NCBI RefSeq assembly: GCF_002803155.1
Contig: NZ_NNBP01000007.1
Location: 211,535 to 275,534, forward strand
Direction: 5' to 3'
Source: Streptomyces sp. CB02959
Lineage (GTDB): Bacteria; Actinomycetota; Actinomycetes; Streptomycetales; Streptomycetaceae
DNA length: 64,000 nt
Shown here: positions 35,826 to 45,671 of the stretch, one piece after another
Position numbering within the stretch: the first letter of the stretch is position 1
How the letters are laid out: every line of letters starts with the position of its first letter
Translations under genes and position numbers: made by a program
The notes under the pieces: generated by a model
Seen by the model: the letters and a program-made list of their open reading frames with translations, nothing else
Databases searched by the model: none
What the model was told of the DNA's origin: nothing

Positions 35826-38030
35826 TCAGTCCTGGAGATTCGGTGAGGCCTGACGGCTGGCTGTGGGGGAGCCGTCGCGGTCCAGGGGGGACCACCAGTT
35901 CCAGCGGCCGGCGAGGGTCATGGCAGCGGGTACGAGCAGGCAGCGGACGATGGTGGCGTCCACGATGACGCTCACGATCAGTACGGTGCCGACGAGTTGC
36001 ATGACGGCCAGGGTGGATACGGCGAGCGGTGCGATGGCGGCGATGAGGGCGAGGCACGATGCGGTGATCAGGCGGCCGGTGCGGTGCAGGCCGGTGGTGA
36101 CGGCGGTGCGGTTGTCGCCGGTGCGCAGGTACTCCTCGCGGATGCGGGCGACTATGAAGACCTCGTAGTCCATGCTGAGGCCGAAGACGATGCAGAACAT
36201 CAGCGGCGGCAGCAGGGGGTCGGTGAACGCGGTGGCGGTTCCGCCCAGCCACTGGGCCAGGTGACCCTCCTGGAAGAGGAAGACCATGGCGCCGAAACCG
36301 GCGGTCATGCTGAGCAGGTTGGTGGCCAGTGCCTTGGCCGGGATGAAGACGCTGCGCAGGTACACGAACAACATGAGCCCGGTCACCGCGGCGATCGTTG
36401 CCGCGGCACGGAAGGTCACCTTGCCCAGCAGGTGTTCGGTGTCCACGAGCAGGGCGGTCTCACCCGCCACTACGGCTCCACCGGGTACCTGGCGGTTGCG
36501 CAGGTCGCGGATGAGGTCCTTGGCCTGCCCGCTCGCGGGGTCGGCCAGCCGGGTGGTGACCTGGAACCAGGTGCCGACCGGCTGAGACGCTTTCTTGGGC
36601 GCCTGGGTGCCGGAGGATCCGGGGGCGGTGCCGGACAGGCGCCGACCGTTCGTGAAGACCCCTGTGGGGCCGGAGATGGACACTACCCGGGGGTCTTGCG
36701 AGAGCGCCGTCGCGAAGTGTGCCGCTGTGGCGGATCCGACCGGAGCCTGGTCCAGCAGCACCAACGGCATGACGCCTGCCGCGACAGGGAACTCCGCCCG
36801 GACGCGTTCTGCCGCTACCCGCTGGGGACTTCCTGAAGGAAGCCAGCGTTCATCGATGAAGCCCCACTCGGCCCGGGCGAAGGGGAGTGCCAGCAGCACC
36901 AGGACGCCGGTGGCGACGGTCAGCGCCACTGCGGGGTGGCGCGGTACCCACTGGGTGAACTCCGCCCAGGGGAGGGCACGTTGCGTGGACTCCCGCCCGG
37001 TGCGCCGCTTCAGCCTCGGAACCGGCCCACGCTCCAGGTGTTCGCCCACGGCGGTCAGCATGAGAGGCACGAGAACGAGGGCGGTGATCGCGGCCAGCAC
37101 CGCGACGGACACGGTGGCCGCGCCCAGGGATCGCAGGAAGGGGATCGGGAAGAGGAGCAGTACGGACAGCGAGAGGCTTACCACGGCGGCGGAGCACAGT
37201 ACGGTCCGGCCCGCCGTACGCATGGTGGCCCTGACGGACGGCCGTACGCCGAGCCCGGCTGCCCGTTCCTCGCGGAACCGGCTGACCAGCATCATGCTGT
37301 AGTCGACCGAGAGCCCAAGGGCCAGGGCGACCGCGAGGTTGGGGGCGAAGACGGACACCTCCATGACCTTGGTGAGGCCGTACAGCACGATCTGCGCGCC
37401 GGCGATACACGCGACCCCGACGGCCAGCGGAACGACGGCGGCGACGAGGGTCCGGAAGGCGAGCAGCAGTACCAGGGCGACCAACGGCACGCTGATCTGC
37501 TCGGCGTGGAGGAGTTCCTGCCGACTGCGTTCGGCCAGGTCGCGATTGACCGGTGCGCGGCCCGTGACCGTGATGTCGAGGGGAGAGTGCCGGCCGCCGA
37601 ACCGGTCCGCCAGCCGGGCGGCGGTGGCCTCCGTCTGCGCGTTGTCGCCGGTCAGTCGTGCCAGCAGGAGCACGGCATGGTCGTCGCGGGAACGCAGGGT
37701 TTCGTCCTTGACGGTCCACCAGGAAACGGCGCCGACCACTCCTGGGGAGTGTGCGACCTGGTCCGTCAGCCTTCGGCCCGCGGCCGCTGCCTCGGCACTG
37801 TCGACCGGTACGGATGGCCGCAGCTCCATCTGTACCTGCGGGGAGCCCCAGCCGAAGCGTTCCTCCAGCGACCGGTCCGCGCGGTATGACTCGCTGCTTT
37901 CGTCCGCGTAGCCCGTGCTGCTCGTCCGGGCGCCGGTGGCCGCCGTCAGTGGTAGGCAGGCGAACGCCGCCAGGAGGACGACGGCCAGAGCCGCTCCCTG
38001 CGTGATGGACTGCCTCATGCCGCGTCCCAT
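35826..38030 (-). CDS. MMPL/RND family exporter
   Basis: About 734 residues. ATG 38030 has GAGGGAG just before it; in-frame ATGs at 38042 and 38018 are alternatives. It shows the two-fold RND layout: a first helix, an extracytoplasmic loop (SSESYRADRSLEERFGWGSP), then helices with GLSVDYSMMLVSRFREE. The pattern repeats after residue 390 with GLSMDYEVFIVARIREEY and FIPAKALATNLLSMTAGFG. Relatives (ActII-ORF3, MmpL) export polyketides or lipids using the proton gradient. It is transcribed divergently from the PKS and is the natural exporter candidate. Confidence 0.88.
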   Translation of the reverse strand: MGRGMRQSITQGAALAVVLLAAFACLPLTAATGARTSSTGYADESSESYRADRSLEERFGWGSPQVQMELRPSVPVDSAEAAAAGRRLTDQVAHSPGVVGAVSWWTVKDETLRSRDDHAVLLLARLTGDNAQTEATAARLADRFGGRHSPLDITVTGRAPVNRDLAERSRQELLHAEQISVPLVALVLLLAFRTLVAAVVPLAVGVACIAGAQIVLYGLTKVMEVSVFAPNLAVALALGLSVDYSMMLVSRFREERAAGLGVRPSVRATMRTAGRTVLCSAAVVSLSLSVLLLFPIPFLRSLGAATVSVAVLAAITALVLVPLMLTAVGEHLERGPVPRLKRRTGRESTQRALPWAEFTQWVPRHPAVALTVATGVLVLLALPFARAEWGFIDERWLPSGSPQRVAAERVRAEFPVAAGVMPLVLLDQAPVGSATAAHFATALSQDPRVVSISGPTGVFTNGRRLSGTAPGSSGTQAPKKASQPVGTWFQVTTRLADPASGQAKDLIRDLRNRQVPGGAVVAGETALLVDTEHLLGKVTFRAAATIAAVTGLMLFVYLRSVFIPAKALATNLLSMTAGFGAMVFLFQEGHLAQWLGGTATAFTDPLLPPLMFCIVFGLSMDYEVFIVARIREEYLRTGDNRTAVTTGLHRTGRLITASCLALIAAIAPLAVSTLAVMQLVGTVLIVSVIVDATIVRCLLVPAAMTLAGRWNWWSPLDRDGSPTASRQASPNLQD

Positions 38031-38267
38031 GGGCTCCCTCATATCGGCCGACAGCGTCAAGGGGTGCCGAGCTGACGGGCAAGAGCGATTGCGAGTGGCC
38101 CGGATGACTATCCCCGCAGATGCCGTACGACACGCCGAATGTGGCCAATAGGGGTTAATGGGGCATATTTGCGCAAGTCATGATGAATCCTCTTCATCGT
38201 CTATACGTGAAATCGCAGCGATTGTGCTGCGGCGTCGGTGTCGGTGATTCGGCGTAGGGAGCTTCGT
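38031..38267. promoter_or_regulatory. divergent control region of the PKS operon and exporter
   Basis: 237 bp, with an AT-rich centre (about 38150-38215). GATGAA-TCCTC-TTCATC at 38182-38198 is a 6-bp inverted repeat and a candidate operator. TATACG at about 38202 could serve as a -10 for the PKS. AGGGAG (38256-38261) is the PKS ribosome binding site. Confidence 0.5.
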
Positions 38268-41200
38268 GTGGATACGGACCAGAACCCTCCCTCGGGTTCG
38301 TGCATCGCCGTCGTGGGCGTGGGGTGCCGGCTGCCGGGGAGCGTCGAGTCGCTCGACGACCTGGCGGCGCTCCTGCTCGCCGGCCAGGACGCCGTCACCG
38401 ACGTGCCGCCCGACCGTTTCGACGCCGCGTCGTTCCTGGACGGCGGCCGGCGGCGCCCCGGGCGGACCTACACCGTGGCGGGCGGGTTCCTGGACGACAT
38501 CGCGGGGTTCGACTGCGCGTACTTCTCGTGGATCTCGCCGCGGGAGGCGTCCCGTATGGACCCGCAGCAGCGGCTGCTTCTGGAGCTGGCGGCCGAGGCC
38601 CTGGACGACGGCGGCATGGACGCCGGACGGCTTGCCGGCACGGACGGCGCCGTGTTCATCGGGTGCTCCAGCAAGGACTACGGGACGCTTCAGGGGATGC
38701 GGCCCGAGAGCGGGGACGCCTACACCGTCTCCGGCATGGCCGGCGGCAACACCGCGAACCGGATCTCGCACCTGCTGGACTGGCACGGTCAGAGCGTCAC
38801 GGTCGACACGGCCTGCTCCTCGGCGCTGACCGCGGTCCACCAGGCGTGCGAGCACCTGCGTACCCGACGGTCGGGAATGGCCCTGGCCGGCGGCATCAAC
38901 ATCCTGCTCGACCCGTACGGCTACAGCGGCTTCTCCGGCGCCTCCATGCTGTCGCCGTCCGGACGCTGCCGGGCGTTCTCCGCCGGTGCCGACGGCTATG
39001 TGCGAGCCGAGGGCGGCGGGCTGCTACTGCTCAAGCCGCTGTCGGCGGCACTTGCCGACCGCGACCGGGTACACGCGGTGATCGTGGCCAGCGGCACGAA
39101 CAACGACGGCTGGACGCCGGGCCTCGCGCTACCCAACGGCGAGGCCCAGAGCGCCCTGCTGCGAAACGTGTACGGCGACGCCGGGATCGAGGCGGACCGG
39201 CTCGTGTACCTGGAGGCGCACGGAACCGGGACGGCGGTGGGGGACCCCATCGAGTGCACCGCGATCGGCGAGGCCCTGGCACAACGCCGGACGACGGGCC
39301 CTCTGCCGATCGGTTCGGTGAAGTCCAACATCGGTCATATGGAAGCCGGTTCCGGCGTTGCGGGCCTGCTCAAGGCCGTGGTGACACTGCGCGACCGGAC
39401 CGTGCCGGCCACCCTTCATGCCGAACCGTTGAACCCGGAGATCGACTTCGCCGGTCTCCGGCTCCGGCCCGTCACCGGCTCCGAGCCCGTGGAAGTGGGG
39501 CCGGAGTCCGTGGTCGGGGTGAACTCCTTCGGGTTCGGTGGCGCAAACGCGCATGTGGTCGTCGGCCCTGCCCCGCAGCAGGACCGGAGCCACCGGACCG
39601 GTACCGGCGGCCCGCTGCCGGTGGTGGTGTCCGCCCGGTCCCCGGAGGCGCTCGGTGAAGCGTGTGGACGCATGGCTGCGCGGCTTGAGACGTGTGGCGA
39701 GGAGGAGTTCTACGACCTTGCCTTCACCTCCGCGCAGCGCCGCACCCTGTACGACCACCGAACCGTGGTCCTGGCTTCCGCCCCCGACGAGGCGGCGCGG
39801 GCGCTGCGTGGCGCGGCCCAGGGCGAGCGTCCGGCGCCCGGACTGGCCTCCGCGTCGGCGGTCGAGGACGGCACGACGGCCTTCGCGTTCGCCGGCAACG
39901 GCTCGCAGTGGGCGGGCATGGGCGCGGACCTGCTCGCCGCTGAGCCGGTGTTCCGTGAGGCGGTCGAGGAGGTGGACGCGGCGCTCAGCCGTCACCTGGA
40001 CTGGTCTGTCGTCGAGGAGATGTACGTGGGGGCGGAAGGCTCCCGGATCCAGGCCACCGAGGTGGCCCAGCCGCTGCTGTTCGCCTTCCAGGTCGGGCTG
40101 GTGGAACTGCTCGCGGCCCGCGGCCTGCGCCCGGCGGTGGTCACCGGGCACAGCGTCGGGGAGATCGCCGCCGCGTACACCGCCGGAGCACTCGACCTCG
40201 ACGCGGCCGCGCTGGTCGTCGCCTGCCGCAGCCGGGCTCAGGCGCTCACCGCGGGGGAGGGAAGCATGGCCGCGGTCGGTCTGTCAGAGGAGGACACCCT
40301 CAAGGCACTGACCCCGTACGGAAACCGACTGGAAATCGCCGGGATCAACAGCCACACGGACACCACCGTCGCCGGGGACACCGCCGCGCTGACCGCATTG
40401 GGCGAGGAACTCACCGCCCACGGCGTCTTCTTCCGCCCCCTCGACCTCGACCACGCCTTCCACAGCAGCGCCATGGAGCCGATCGAAGAGCCGTTGCGCG
40501 CATCACTGGCCCCGTTGCGCTCCCGGCGGCCGAGCCTGCCGTTCGTCTCCACGGTCACCGGCGCCCTGCTGGCCGAGGAGCAGCGCCTCGACGCGGCGTA
40601 CTGGTGGCACAACGTGCGGCGCCCCGTGCTGTTCGGCGCCGCAGTGGACGCCATGCTGGACCTGGGGACCAACGTCCTGGTCGACGTGGGCCCGCACGCG
40701 GTCCTCAGCCCCTACCTCCGGCGCCTCGCCCAGCGGCGCCGCGACCGCACCGTGGCCGTGGTCCGCACCTGCACCCGGCGTGGCGACGGCCCGGGCGCCG
40801 TCCGTTCGGCCGTGGCGCACGCGGTGGCGGCGGGCGCACGCTACGACGTCCACGCGCACTTCCCGCGCCCGGGGCGCGTCGTGGCTCTGCCCGCCTATCC
40901 GTGGCAGCGTGAACGGCACTGGAACGGCGCACCGAACTGGTGGGGCAGGGTCACCAGCGACGGCGCCGTGGAGCGGCCGCTGCTCGGGCAGAGGGCTGCG
41001 GTGGCCCACCCCACCTGGCACGGCCCCCTGTCGGCGGCACGTGCCCCATGGCTGGACGACCACCACGTGGGCACCGCCTGCGTGCTGCCGGGCACCGCCT
41101 ATCTGGAGGCCGCGTTCGAAGCAGGCCGTGAAGCCCTCGACACGGCAGCGCTGGAAGTGACGGACCTGCTGATCACCGCGGCCTGTGTCCTGCCCGGCGA

Positions 41201-44200
41201 GAACAGTACGGATGAGGTGCTGCTGCAGACCTCCTTCGAGCCGCAGACAGGAACGGTCGGCGTCGCGAGCCGCACCGGCGGGACAGGCAGCTGGCAGCAG
41301 CACGCCCGGGGGCGGGTGCGGCGGCTGCACCGGGCCGCGCCGGAGCGGGTCGACCTCGCCGCGCTCACGGCCCGGCTGGAACTGCCGGAAGCGGTGACCG
41401 ACCACTACGCGGCACTGCGCCGGGCCGGGGTGCGGCACGGCCCCGCCTTCCAGGTGCTGACCGATCTGCGCAGAGGGGACGGCGAGGTCCTGTCCGCCTA
41501 CCAGCTCCGAGCAGACACCACCGGCTACCTCGCCCATCCTGCCTTGGTGGACGGGGCGTTGCAGACCGGTTGCCGACTGCTCGCCGGGCCGGGTGAGGTG
41601 CGGCTGTTCCTGCCCGTAGGTATCGAAGGGGCCCGCCTGTGGCGTGAGCCCGCCGACCGTGGCTTCGTCCACGTCCGGGCCGTGGCGGTCGGTGACCGGG
41701 AGGCGGTGTGGGACCTGCAGGTGCTGGACCCGGACGGCCGGGTGAGCCTGGAGCTGACCGGTTGCCGGCTGCGCCGCTTCGATCACGAGGGTGCCCGGCG
41801 CCCGGCCCGCCATGAGGTCGCGCTACGCGCGCTACCCGTGTCCGGCGGGCCCGCGCCATGCCCTGCGTTGCCGGCCCCCGCGCAGCTGCTGGAGGCCACC
41901 CGTGAGGAACGCCGCCGGCTCACCGCGACCGCGGACGACCGCTACCCGAGGTTCGCGGAGCTGAACTGGCGGGTGCTGGGCCACTATGCCGGCCGTGCCT
42001 TCCGTGAACTCCTCCCCAACGCACAGGAGTTCGGGATCGGCGACCTCGAAGACGCCGGGGTGCGCCCCCAGTACAGCCCGCTGGTGCAGCTGATGGCCCG
42101 GGCTGCCTGTGACAGCGGCCTGCTCGCCACGCGGGAGACGTCCGGGACCGGCCCCGCCCGCTGGCGATTCGCCGACACCCCACCCGACCCGGAAGCCCAG
42201 GTCCGCGCCCAACTGCGGGAACTGCCGGACTGGGGGGCCACCAGCGCCATGTTCAACCGGTGCCGCCCACACCTGTCCGAGCTGCTGCGCGGCGCGGCAG
42301 CCCCGCGCGAGATGCTCTACGCCGACGTCGACCGGCACCTGATGTCCCAGCTGTACAGCGACGCGCCGCACCAGAGGCTGCACAACCTCCACGCTCGCGC
42401 CCTGATCCGCGAGATCGTCCGCCACTGGCCCGAGGGCCGACCGCTGCGCGTGCTCGAAATCGGCGCCGGCACGGGCAGTCTGACCGCCGCCGTCCTGCCC
42501 GAGCTGCCGGCCGACCGCACGCGCTACACCTTCACCGATGTCAGCGCCGCGTTCTTCGTCCGCGCCGAGGCCCGTTTCCGTGACCACGACATCATCGAAT
42601 ACCGCACCCTCGATCTCGACCAGGATCCCGCGGGCCAGGGCTTCGCCGAGGCGAGCTTCGACCTGATCCTCGCCGCCAACGCGGTGCACGTTGCCGCCGA
42701 CGTGCACCGCGCCGCCGGTCGAGTCGCCGGTCTGCTCGCCGATGGGGGGCTCCTCCTCGGCCTGGAGGGCCTGGACGCCGATCTCGTCGGCTCGTTGTTC
42801 GGCCTGCTCGACGAGTACGGGGACTGCATGGACGACCGGCGCGGTGGGCCACCCCTGCTGTCACGCGAGGCGTGGACGCGGTGCTTCGCCGGCGCAGGCT
42901 TCGACGATGTGCAGCACACGGGCGTCGCACCCGATGTCCCGCGCCAGGACACCACCGTGTTCCTGGCCCGCCGCGCCGGAAGAAGAACCGTATCGGCTCT
43001 CCCCTCTCCGTACCCGGTCGCCGGTTGCTGGGCGGTTGTCGCCGAACCCGCCGCAGCGGAACTGGGCGAGGCGGTGGCCACGCGGCTGGCGGTTCCGCTG
43101 ACCGGCCTGGGGGACACCGCCCCGCTGTCTGTGCTCGCCGCGGCAGCCCCCGACGCTCCGCCCTGCGTGGTGGTGATCCTGAACGCGGGCGCGACCGCAG
43201 CCGACGATGTCGAGGACCTGACGGCCTGCCGTGCCGGCGCACTGCGGGATCTGGCCGAGCAACTGGCCCTCGTTCGGGGCCACTTGTGTCTCGTTACTCC
43301 GCCCACGGGCCTCTTTCCCGCTCCGGAGCGCCCGCTCAGCCTGGCAGATGCGCCGATGTGGGGCCTGGGCCGGGTCCTGGCCACGGAGTATCCGGGGGTA
43401 CACGTTCGCTGCGTCTCGCTGGAGTCCGGCGGTGACCCCGGGCGCGATGCCGAGCGCCTGGTCGGCGACCTGCTCGGTGAGGACGACGCCTCGGAGACTG
43501 TTCTGACACCGGACGGACGCTTCCGGCCTCGCCTGGTCACCTCCGCCGCTCCGTCCAGGCGCCCGGCCCCGGGCGACCACTACCGGCTGCGGCTCCGCGA
43601 ACCCGGCCTCCGGCACCAGCTCAGCTGGTGCCCCGAGCCCACACGAGAGCCGGGTGTCGGAGAGCTCCTGATCGACGTGAAGGCCGCCGCCCTCAACTAC
43701 AAGGACGTGATGGTCGCCACCGGCCTCGTGCCGGACGAGAACGCGCCCGGCGAGGGCGGCCCCCGCCTCGGCCTGGAGTGCGCCGGAGTCGTGTCCGCGA
43801 CCGGGCCCGGCGTCACGGCCTTCGCTCCCGGCGACCGGGTCTACGCGTCCGGCTACGGCTGTCTGGCCTCCCACGTCACGGTGCGGGCCGACCAGAGCGG
43901 CCGCATGCCCGACGGCATGCGCTTCAGTGAGGCGGCCACCCTGCCCGCCGTGTTCCTCACGGTGCAGTACGCGCTGGAGGAGAAGGCCCGCCTGCGCTCC
44001 GGGGAAACCGTGCTTGTCCACGGCGGCGCGGGCGGCATCGGCCTGGCCGCCGTCCAATACGCCCACGCCGTCGGCGCCGATGTCATCGCCACCGCCGGCA
44101 CCCCGGCCAAACGGGAGCTGCTGCGCGCGCTGGGCGTTCGCCACGTCTTCGACTCCCGCGACCTGTCCTTCGCGGAGGACGTGCGCACCGCCACCGCGGG

Positions 44201-45671
44201 CCGCGGCGTGGACGTCGTCCTCAACTCCCTTGCCGGGGAAGCCATCGCGCGCAGCCTGGAGAGCCTGCGCCCCGGCGGCCGCTTCGTCGAACTCGGCAAG
44301 CGCGACCTGTACGCCAACACACCGCTGCTGCTCGGCCCGTTCCGCAACAACATCTCCTACTTCGGCGTGGACGTCGGCAGTCTGGCGGTACAGGCTCCCG
44401 AGACGGCCCTCGCACAGTTCTCCGAGCTGACCCGGCGCGTCACCGACCAGCGATACCGGCCACTGCCGCACCAGGTCCACGCAGCCGACCGGATCACCGA
44501 GGCGTTCCAGACCCTGCTGCACTCCCAGCACATCGGCAAGGTCGTCATCGATCTCGCCCAGGCTCCACTCGTCGAGCGCCCCGCCGACGGTCTGCCCGTG
44601 GATCCCACCGCCAGTTATCTGGTCACAGGGGGCCTCTCAGGGCTGGGTGCCGCCTTCGCGGTGCACCTGGCCGAGGAGGGTGCCCGCCACCTGGTCCTCG
44701 TGGGCCGCCGCGGTGCCGGCACACCCGAAGGAGGCGCCCTGCTCGACCGGCTCCCGGCACAGGGAGTCGACGTACGCGTCCACGCGGCCGACATCGCCGA
44801 TCCCGACGCTGTCGCCCGCATCCTCGCCGACGCGGCGGACGGCGGCCACCCGGTGAAGGGCGTCATCCACGCGGCCATGCACATCGACGATGCCCCGCTC
44901 GGCGCACTGACGCCGGAACGCTTCACCGCGGTCCTGCATCCGAAGGTGACGGGCACCCTCGTCCTGGACCGTGCCACCCGCACACAGGACGTGGACTTCT
45001 TCGTGGTCTGCTCCTCCGTCAGCGCCACGATCGGCAACCGCCACCAGGGCCCGTACGGCGCTGCCAACGCCTTCGGTGAGGCTCTGGTACGAGAGCGGCG
45101 CCGGGCGGGGTTCCCGGGACTGGCCGTGGCGTGGGGCGCCATTCGCGGCACGGGCTACGCAGAGCGGGCCGGCATGGTGGATGCCCTCGCGCGAAGCGGT
45201 CTGGAGGGACTCGATCCGCACGATGCGTGGTCCGCCCTGAGGGAACTCGTCGGCAGTGAGGCGGAGACGGCGCTCGTCGGGCGCTTCGACTGGCACCGAC
45301 TCGGGCAGCTCTTCCCAGCGCTCCACGCCCGGCTGCTCCACGGTATCGACGACACCGGCCCCGAGGACGCCGCCGAGAGCCCGCAGGACGTACGGGCCCG
45401 ACTGGAGGCCCTGCCGCCCGAGGACGCCACGGAGGCCCTCGCCGACATCATGGCCGAGCTGATCGCCAGGGTCCTGCAGACCTCGACCGAGCGCGTCGAC
45501 CGGACCCGCCGACTGGACCACCTGGGAATGGACTCCCTCATGCTCGTCGAGCTGTCCGCCCTGGTCCGCCATCGGCTCGGCTGCGACCTCTCCGTACTCG
45601 AACTCACCTCGGTCAGTTGCCTCAACGACCTCGCCTGCCGCGTCCTACCGCTGATCCGGAGAGACCAGTGA
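38268..45671 (+). CDS. single-module reducing type I PKS: KS-AT-DH-cMT-ER-KR-ACP
   Basis: 2467 residues from GTG 38268 (AGGGAG six bases before); GTG 38238 is less likely. KS: DTACSSA (Cys183), EAHGTGT (His318), NIGH (His357). AT: GHSVGE (Ser629) and HAFH (729-732), which favours malonyl-CoA. DH: DDHHVGTACVLPG (His932). C-methyltransferase: LEIGAGTG (1396-1403). ER: HGGAGGIG (from 1918). KR: TGGLSGLG (2120-2127) with Ser and Tyr2263. ACP: LGMDSLM (Ser2423). No thioesterase, docking domains or second module. All reducing domains look active, so it probably works iteratively, making a methyl-branched, reduced chain. The order is that of fungal highly-reducing PKSs. Its stop overlaps the next gene (GTGA). 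Confidence 0.93.
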   Translation: MDTDQNPPSGSCIAVVGVGCRLPGSVESLDDLAALLLAGQDAVTDVPPDRFDAASFLDGGRRRPGRTYTVAGGFLDDIAGFDCAYFSWISPREASRMDPQQRLLLELAAEALDDGGMDAGRLAGTDGAVFIGCSSKDYGTLQGMRPESGDAYTVSGMAGGNTANRISHLLDWHGQSVTVDTACSSALTAVHQACEHLRTRRSGMALAGGINILLDPYGYSGFSGASMLSPSGRCRAFSAGADGYVRAEGGGLLLLKPLSAALADRDRVHAVIVASGTNNDGWTPGLALPNGEAQSALLRNVYGDAGIEADRLVYLEAHGTGTAVGDPIECTAIGEALAQRRTTGPLPIGSVKSNIGHMEAGSGVAGLLKAVVTLRDRTVPATLHAEPLNPEIDFAGLRLRPVTGSEPVEVGPESVVGVNSFGFGGANAHVVVGPAPQQDRSHRTGTGGPLPVVVSARSPEALGEACGRMAARLETCGEEEFYDLAFTSAQRRTLYDHRTVVLASAPDEAARALRGAAQGERPAPGLASASAVEDGTTAFAFAGNGSQWAGMGADLLAAEPVFREAVEEVDAALSRHLDWSVVEEMYVGAEGSRIQATEVAQPLLFAFQVGLVELLAARGLRPAVVTGHSVGEIAAAYTAGALDLDAAALVVACRSRAQALTAGEGSMAAVGLSEEDTLKALTPYGNRLEIAGINSHTDTTVAGDTAALTALGEELTAHGVFFRPLDLDHAFHSSAMEPIEEPLRASLAPLRSRRPSLPFVSTVTGALLAEEQRLDAAYWWHNVRRPVLFGAAVDAMLDLGTNVLVDVGPHAVLSPYLRRLAQRRRDRTVAVVRTCTRRGDGPGAVRSAVAHAVAAGARYDVHAHFPRPGRVVALPAYPWQRERHWNGAPNWWGRVTSDGAVERPLLGQRAAVAHPTWHGPLSAARAPWLDDHHVGTACVLPGTAYLEAAFEAGREALDTAALEVTDLLITAACVLPGENSTDEVLLQTSFEPQTGTVGVASRTGGTGSWQQHARGRVRRLHRAAPERVDLAALTARLELPEAVTDHYAALRRAGVRHGPAFQVLTDLRRGDGEVLSAYQLRADTTGYLAHPALVDGALQTGCRLLAGPGEVRLFLPVGIEGARLWREPADRGFVHVRAVAVGDREAVWDLQVLDPDGRVSLELTGCRLRRFDHEGARRPARHEVALRALPVSGGPAPCPALPAPAQLLEATREERRRLTATADDRYPRFAELNWRVLGHYAGRAFRELLPNAQEFGIGDLEDAGVRPQYSPLVQLMARAACDSGLLATRETSGTGPARWRFADTPPDPEAQVRAQLRELPDWGATSAMFNRCRPHLSELLRGAAAPREMLYADVDRHLMSQLYSDAPHQRLHNLHARALIREIVRHWPEGRPLRVLEIGAGTGSLTAAVLPELPADRTRYTFTDVSAAFFVRAEARFRDHDIIEYRTLDLDQDPAGQGFAEASFDLILAANAVHVAADVHRAAGRVAGLLADGGLLLGLEGLDADLVGSLFGLLDEYGDCMDDRRGGPPLLSREAWTRCFAGAGFDDVQHTGVAPDVPRQDTTVFLARRAGRRTVSALPSPYPVAGCWAVVAEPAAAELGEAVATRLAVPLTGLGDTAPLSVLAAAAPDAPPCVVVILNAGATAADDVEDLTACRAGALRDLAEQLALVRGHLCLVTPPTGLFPAPERPLSLADAPMWGLGRVLATEYPGVHVRCVSLESGGDPGRDAERLVGDLLGEDDASETVLTPDGRFRPRLVTSAAPSRRPAPGDHYRLRLREPGLRHQLSWCPEPTREPGVGELLIDVKAAALNYKDVMVATGLVPDENAPGEGGPRLGLECAGVVSATGPGVTAFAPGDRVYASGYGCLASHVTVRADQSGRMPDGMRFSEAATLPAVFLTVQYALEEKARLRSGETVLVHGGAGGIGLAAVQYAHAVGADVIATAGTPAKRELLRALGVRHVFDSRDLSFAEDVRTATAGRGVDVVLNSLAGEAIARSLESLRPGGRFVELGKRDLYANTPLLLGPFRNNISYFGVDVGSLAVQAPETALAQFSELTRRVTDQRYRPLPHQVHAADRITEAFQTLLHSQHIGKVVIDLAQAPLVERPADGLPVDPTASYLVTGGLSGLGAAFAVHLAEEGARHLVLVGRRGAGTPEGGALLDRLPAQGVDVRVHAADIADPDAVARILADAADGGHPVKGVIHAAMHIDDAPLGALTPERFTAVLHPKVTGTLVLDRATRTQDVDFFVVCSSVSATIGNRHQGPYGAANAFGEALVRERRRAGFPGLAVAWGAIRGTGYAERAGMVDALARSGLEGLDPHDAWSALRELVGSEAETALVGRFDWHRLGQLFPALHARLLHGIDDTGPEDAAESPQDVRARLEALPPEDATEALADIMAELIARVLQTSTERVDRTRRLDHLGMDSLMLVELSALVRHRLGCDLSVLELTSVSCLNDLACRVLPLIRRDQ

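Noticed and set aside
42861..44531. Long minus-strand frame inside the PKS
   Set aside because: It lies opposite intact MT and ER domains and has a shadow-like composition.
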